Below are positions 14,571-16,391 of a DNA stretch of 16,391 nucleotides, in pieces. Numbering within the stretch: position 1 is the stretch's first letter; every line of letters starts with the position of its first letter. The position numbers were made by a program, and so were the translations under genes. Source of the DNA: Candidatus Parcubacteria bacterium (GTDB lineage: Bacteria > Patescibacteriota > Patescibacteriia > Patescibacteriales > UBA12075); the NCBI GenBank assembly GCA_023139655.1, contig JAGLNE010000097.1:1-16391 (forward strand). The letters are read 5' to 3'. Under the pieces are notes generated by a model that searched no databases, was not told the origin of the DNA, and saw only the letters and a program-made list of their open reading frames with translations.

Positions 14571-14726
14571 TCCGCACCACGCAGATGATGCGGGATTTTA
14601 TACACAAGAAAATTAATTATTTTTATATAAATTTATATTACCTGTGAATTCGTGTAAACAGAACTTGTTATATTAACCTATTTCGTATATAATTTTAAGT
14701 AAGATTAAATAAATTAACAACACTTT
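14571..14726. other. AT-rich spacer before the palindromic region
   Basis: A weak stem (ccgca 14572-14576 with tgcgg 14588-14592) lies at the left. The remainder is AT-rich with acttgttata at 14663-14672, which recurs at 14735-14744 at the first core box. No gene is seen. The drop in GC here marks the passage from chromosome-like to accessory sequence. Confidence 0.5.
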
Positions 14727-14780
14727 CGCATATAACTTGTTATACGCAATTTTCAATAAATAATTTTTGTTTTTAGAAAA

Positions 14781-14812
14781 ATAAAAAGGGAGAGTCAATG
14801 TTGAACTCTCCC
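14781..14812 (-). terminator. Terminator of the small RNA
   Basis: gggagagt (complement of 14805-14812) pairs with actctccc (complement of 14788-14795) over 8 bp. The pairing can be prolonged by three A-T/G-C pairs inside the loop, and a TTTTT tract (complement of 14787-14783) follows. It abuts the closing stem of the small RNA with no spacer, as in compact bacterial small-RNA genes. Confidence 0.8.
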
Positions 14813-14926
14813 AGCATAAATCATATTCAGTTACGGGATTTTCCCGTTATAATTACAGGTTTGTCCCCGTCAGAACCAATCTTACTCTATGCGGTTCCTG
14901 AAAATTTAGAAATATGATTTATGCTT
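14781..14926 (-). ncRNA. Structured small RNA of unknown family, about 146 nt
   Basis: On the minus strand a promoter is followed at the expected distance (start near 14926) by a 15-bp perfect closing stem, agcataaatcatatt (complement of 14911-14925) pairing with aatatgatttatgct (complement of 14813-14827). Inside the stem are a hairpin acggga/tcccgt (complement of 14833-14847) and a region where caggaacc (complement of 14893-14900) can pair with ggttctg, or in part with cctg of the following acaaacctg. A terminator hairpin follows at once. No open frame of useful length fits, and the promoter-stem-terminator spacing is exact. I do not recognise the family; it lacks the hallmarks of SRP RNA, RNase P RNA and tmRNA. 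A 6S-like regulator, an antisense RNA or an element-borne RNA are all possible. Confidence 0.7.
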
Positions 14927-14932
14927 AACGTT

Positions 14933-14961
14933 ATTTAAGCAAATAAGTTTAAATAAGTCAA
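14933..14961 (-). promoter_or_regulatory. Promoter of the small RNA
   Basis: On the minus strand, TTGACT (14961-14956) is followed by a 17-bp spacer and TTAAAT (14938-14933), with a purine start at 14926 directly before the closing stem. The -35 box is strong and the -10 box matches 4 of 6 positions. Both lie within the loop of the flanking inverted repeat. Confidence 0.65.
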
Positions 14962-15016
14962 CACGAAAAACAAAAATTATTTACTGAAAACTCTGCGCTA
15001 TCGCTTGCCCTGCGGA

Positions 15017-15180
15017 GCGTATAACAAAGTATATGCGGTTACAGAAATTTGCATTTATTAATTTTATTAATAATGAGCGCAAATTTCTTCCACCCAAATT
15101 TTGGATTTTTCTTTTGGTAGAGCTCCGCTCAATTATACCAAAAGAAAAATCCAAAACTTCGCATATACAAAACATTATAT
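15017..15180. repeat. Palindromic element A (attC-like, two hairpins)
   Basis: The ends are gtataac (15019-15025) and attatat (15174-15180), complementary at five of seven positions. Inside them gtatatgcg (15029-15037) and cgcatatac (15160-15168) pair perfectly. The interior holds two stems: agaaatttgc/gcaaatttct (15043-15052 with 15079-15088), and a 21-bp perfect stem (15099-15119 with 15136-15156). The second stem is topped by gagc-tcc-gctc (15120-15130), followed by an aatta bulge. The order outer box, inner box, stem, inner box, outer box is that of integron attC sites. At 162 bp it is longer than usual, and it has two arms. No gene lies inside it. Confidence 0.75.
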
Positions 15181-15205
15181 GAAATAAATTATTTAACTTA
15201 AAAAT

Positions 15206-15436
15206 ATGGGCATCTTTAATACTAAAATGTCATTAGAGCAATTAGAAGACAAAATTGATAATTGCGTAGATGAGCAACAGCACTTAGGCTCAACTTTCAT
15301 AAATTTTCAATTACAAAAACAACTCATTAAAGAACAAAATGAATATAATAAAAAACAGTTGTCTTGGTCACGGTCATTAACTATAGGGACCTGGTTTTTA
15401 GTATTAGTGACATTACTTCTTGTTATTTTTAAGTAA
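15206..15436 (+). CDS. Small tail-anchored membrane protein
   Basis: 76-aa protein of no family I recognise. Residues 8-50 are charged and helical (MSLEQLEDKIDNCVDEQQHLGS...FQLQKQLIKEQNEYNKKQ), likely a coiled coil. A single C-terminal helix, LTIGTWFLVLVTLLLVIF (58-75), reaches the end, so the body should face the cytoplasm with the tail in the membrane. There is no Shine-Dalgarno. It lies between palindromic elements A and B, the place of a cassette gene, and is framed by a 10-bp inverted repeat, taaattattt (15185-15194) and aaataattta (15436-15445). The latter alone would be weak evidence in such AT-rich DNA. Small tail-anchored coiled-coil proteins occur among holin-like, toxin-like and scaffold proteins; no choice is possible. 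Confidence 0.65.
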   Translation: MGIFNTKMSLEQLEDKIDNCVDEQQHLGSTFINFQLQKQLIKEQNEYNKKQLSWSRSLTIGTWFLVLVTLLLVIFK

Positions 15437-15479
15437 AATAATTTACATCACATAACACGGCGTATCTGGTTCGCGAGCT

Positions 15480-15905
15480 AAATTAAATTATTCTTTTAAA
15501 ATTATCTATGAAAAAAATTCTTATTTTAATACTATTGACTATCGTAATAACTGGATGTTCAGTTATTAATAAACAATCATCAGAAATCAAAGATCAAGAA
15601 ATCGATGTATTACAAGAAAATAAAAATTGCTATGAATACAAAGATGGTCTAGAGAAAGAATTCACAGAAAAGGAATCTGACACATTTCATGAATCACTTG
15701 ATAGTATTTTCTATTACCAAAAAACTGGCTCATGTGTCTACGTATCAAACGTAATCTTCTTTAAAATGGTCAACGGTGAATATGTCCTAGAAAATATCAA
15801 AATTCGACTCTTTGATTTCTTCACGAGAGAATTATTAAACGAAGCACGTGGCGATGAAAGTATTTATACGTTTACAGAAAGAATTTTAAAAGAATAATTT
15901 AATTT
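15480..15905. repeat. 24-bp perfect inverted repeat framing the lipoprotein gene
   Basis: 15480-15503 and 15882-15905 are exact reverse complements over 24 bp. The left arm ends 4 nt before the start codon. The right arm begins inside the last codons (Ile-Leu-Lys-Glu) and runs past the stop. In mRNA the two arms could pair and close the gene into a loop, hiding the start region. Confidence 0.85.
15508..15897 (+). CDS. Small lipoprotein of unknown function
   Basis: 129-aa protein with a type II signal peptide: KK at the N-terminus, hydrophobic ILILILLTIVI, and the lipobox ITGC with the lipidated Cys at 17. The mature part (about 112 aa) is charged, with ENKNCYEYKDGLEKEFTEKESDTFHESLDSIFYYQKTGSCVYVSNVIFFKM. 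Two cysteines (about 46 and 77) could form a disulfide outside the membrane. The EYKDGLEKE...YYQKTGSCVYVSN pattern resembles small exported lipoproteins seen singly in uncultured bacteria; no function is known to me. There is no Shine-Dalgarno. It is bracketed by perfect 24-bp inverted arms within palindromic element B. Confidence 0.75.
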   Translation: MKKILILILLTIVITGCSVINKQSSEIKDQEIDVLQENKNCYEYKDGLEKEFTEKESDTFHESLDSIFYYQKTGSCVYVSNVIFFKMVNGEYVLENIKIRLFDFFTRELLNEARGDESIYTFTERILKE

Positions 15906-15925
15906 TTAACGTTCGCTCTCCCAAA

Positions 15926-15983
15926 TTTTATTTTCTTTATCTGTTGTTGCTCCGCAAAATTATAACAGACAAAGAAAATAAAA
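15926..15983. repeat. Long AT-rich stem with covarying tip (element B)
   Basis: 15926-15945 and 15964-15983 pair at 19 of 20 positions. The tip is ttgc-tcc-gcaa (15947-15957) followed by an aattat bulge. Element A has the same tip, gagc-tcc-gctc plus aatta, at 15120-15135. The core gctccgc..aattata is the same in both, while the two outer pairs of the tip stem change together (GA/TC in A, TT/AA in B) and the long stems differ in sequence but not in form. Confidence 0.8.
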
Positions 15984-16029
15984 CTTCAGATACGCCGATA
16001 TGTTAGATGAAATATTGTTCTTAACAATA

Positions 16030-16350
16030 AAATATTTTTTGAAGGAGGCTAAATAAGGAGGTACAGCCATGCAGACACCTGGGGAAATGTTTAATAATGC
16101 ATGTTTGCAAAGAAGTAAGGCTTTCAAAGCTGTTGTTGATGAAATCAACGACATTCAAAAAAGAGACAAAGAGGGTTACAAAGTAGACCAAGAATATATG
16201 TTAGTTTGCTTTAAAGCTTTCGGCGAGTTTGGCTCCATCATAAACGATTTCTTAATACTGAGTTTCAGAATACTCTGGTATTACGCAAAAAAATCGTTCC
16301 TGAAGGTAAAATATTCAATCTAAAAAACTCGCCTCCTTCAAAAAATATTT
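16030..16350. repeat. 20-bp perfect inverted repeat framing the last gene
   Basis: 16030-16049 and 16331-16350 are exact reverse complements over 20 bp, with gaaggaggc forming the inner end of the left arm. They enclose the whole 16069-16323 gene plus its ribosome-binding site. A separate small stem (attgtt 16014-16019 with aacaat 16023-16028) lies just outside the left arm. Confidence 0.85.
16069..16323 (+). CDS. Small hypothetical protein with strong Shine-Dalgarno
   Basis: 84-aa protein of no family I recognise. Residues 1-45 are helical and charged (QRSKAFKAVVDEINDIQKRDKEGYKVDQEYM). Residues 55-72 (GSIINDFLILSFRILWYY) are strongly hydrophobic and amphipathic, and the end is basic (AKKSFLKVKYS), so it may attach to or enter the membrane. 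An aaggaggt site lies 6 nt before ATG 16069, the only consensus ribosome-binding site in the window. That suggests an origin in a host with conventional initiation. A second gaaggagg at 16041-16048 is part of the inverted-repeat arm. Placed after the right end of element B, it holds the position of a cassette gene. Confidence 0.65.
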   Translation: MQTPGEMFNNACLQRSKAFKAVVDEINDIQKRDKEGYKVDQEYMLVCFKAFGEFGSIINDFLILSFRILWYYAKKSFLKVKYSI

Positions 16351-16356
16351 CATTGT

Positions 16357-16391
16357 GTCGCCTATCCAGGCGACGGTCTGGCTGTCGCCAG
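16357..16391. repeat. GC-rich hairpins at the window end
   Basis: gtcgcct (16357-16363) pairs with aggcgac (16368-16374) around atcc. ctggc (16378-16382) pairs with gccag (16387-16391) around tgtc. The two stems share words (gtcgcc twice) and lie where the next palindromic element would begin; the window ends inside it. Confidence 0.6.

Larger units (their letters stand above)
14727..15037. repeat. Inverted repeat pair enclosing the small-RNA unit
   Basis: The outer arms 14727-14747 and 15017-15037 are reverse complements at 19 of 21 positions. The inner arms 14749-14774 and 14966-14991 match at 24 of 26. Between the inner arms lies one complete transcription unit on the minus strand (promoter, structured RNA, terminator). 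The right side has an extra GC-rich block, ctctgcgctatcgcttgccc with ctgcggag (14991-15018), that is absent on the left. The right outer arm also forms the left end of the next palindromic element. Confidence 0.85.
15450..16008. repeat. Palindromic element B (attC-like) enclosing the lipoprotein gene
   Basis: The left end is acataac (15450-15456) plus cggcgtatctg (15458-15468). The right end is cagatacgccg (15987-15997) plus gttagat (16002-16008). The 11-mers are perfect reverse complements, and gttagat fits the integron core box GTTRRRY exactly. The layout matches element A: outer box, inner box, a first stem, a second long AT-rich stem, inner box, outer box. Here the loop of the first stem contains a whole gene (15508-15897), which makes the element 559 bp, far beyond a normal attC site. 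Confidence 0.7.

Noticed and set aside
14498..14647. Open frame after higA beginning MNFMINHRK
   Set aside because: Its first codons are the MEMO gene-end remnant, and the rest reads through the terminator and AT-rich DNA; it is not a gene.
14781..14926. tRNA, tmRNA or SRP RNA identity for the structured RNA
   Set aside because: There is no cloverleaf with CCA end, no tRNA-like domain with tag frame, and no SRP GGAA-loop/symmetric-loop motif.
14933..15180. 64-aa minus-strand frame at 14981-15175
   Set aside because: It runs through the arms of palindromic element A, and its composition follows the repeats; there is no family resemblance.
14727..16350. CRISPR array
   Set aside because: The repeats are inverted and differ from unit to unit, with genes between them; there are no regular direct repeats with unique spacers.

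Overview
The window reads as chromosomal DNA from an uncultured small-genome bacterium, most likely of the Candidate Phyla Radiation (Patescibacteria). This placement is an inference. It rests on the moderately AT-rich composition, the scarcity of Shine-Dalgarno sites, a lone MreB, a secreted protein with a glucosaminidase-like domain plus tandem repeats, and spacers full of dispersed palindromic repeats whose translation (CPERSRGEAEG-type) extends several ORFs falsely at the 5' end. There is no rRNA or tRNA gene to settle the taxonomy.

Left part (1-10.5 kb, all minus strand): a GT4 glycosyltransferase bracketed by two copies of a dispersed repeat; mreB; then an operon read from 8686 down to 2855. 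The operon encodes a receiver-only response regulator, a MacA/HlyD-type adaptor with an unusually long hairpin region, a LolD/MacB-type ATPase and two paralogous MacB/FtsX-type permeases. A clear sigma70-type promoter precedes it, and a large nested palindrome and a rho-independent terminator follow it. Next come an HD-domain phosphohydrolase-like protein and lexA.

Middle (10.5-14.5 kb, plus strand): lexA is divergent from a secreted 517-aa wall-associated protein. After that come a class III extradiol dioxygenase/MEMO-like protein, an AT-rich class I methyltransferase and an orphan HigA-type antitoxin. The last 43 bp of the MEMO-like gene recur (39/43 identical) directly behind higA, so the methyltransferase-higA segment sits between two copies of one gene end, as expected for insertion at a gene's 3' end.

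Right part (14.7-16.39 kb): an AT-rich accessory region built from nested inverted repeats. Four small transcription units or genes (a structured minus-strand RNA with its own promoter and terminator, a tail-anchored mini-protein, a lipoprotein and a small protein with a strong Shine-Dalgarno) each lie between inverted-repeat arms. Between them are two related palindromic elements with complementary core boxes (one ends in GTTAGAT, fitting the integron GTTRRRY box) and a shared hairpin tip in which stem bases change in compensating pairs. I read this as a possible integron-like or otherwise new palindrome-based cassette array. It is the part of the window most likely to be undescribed.
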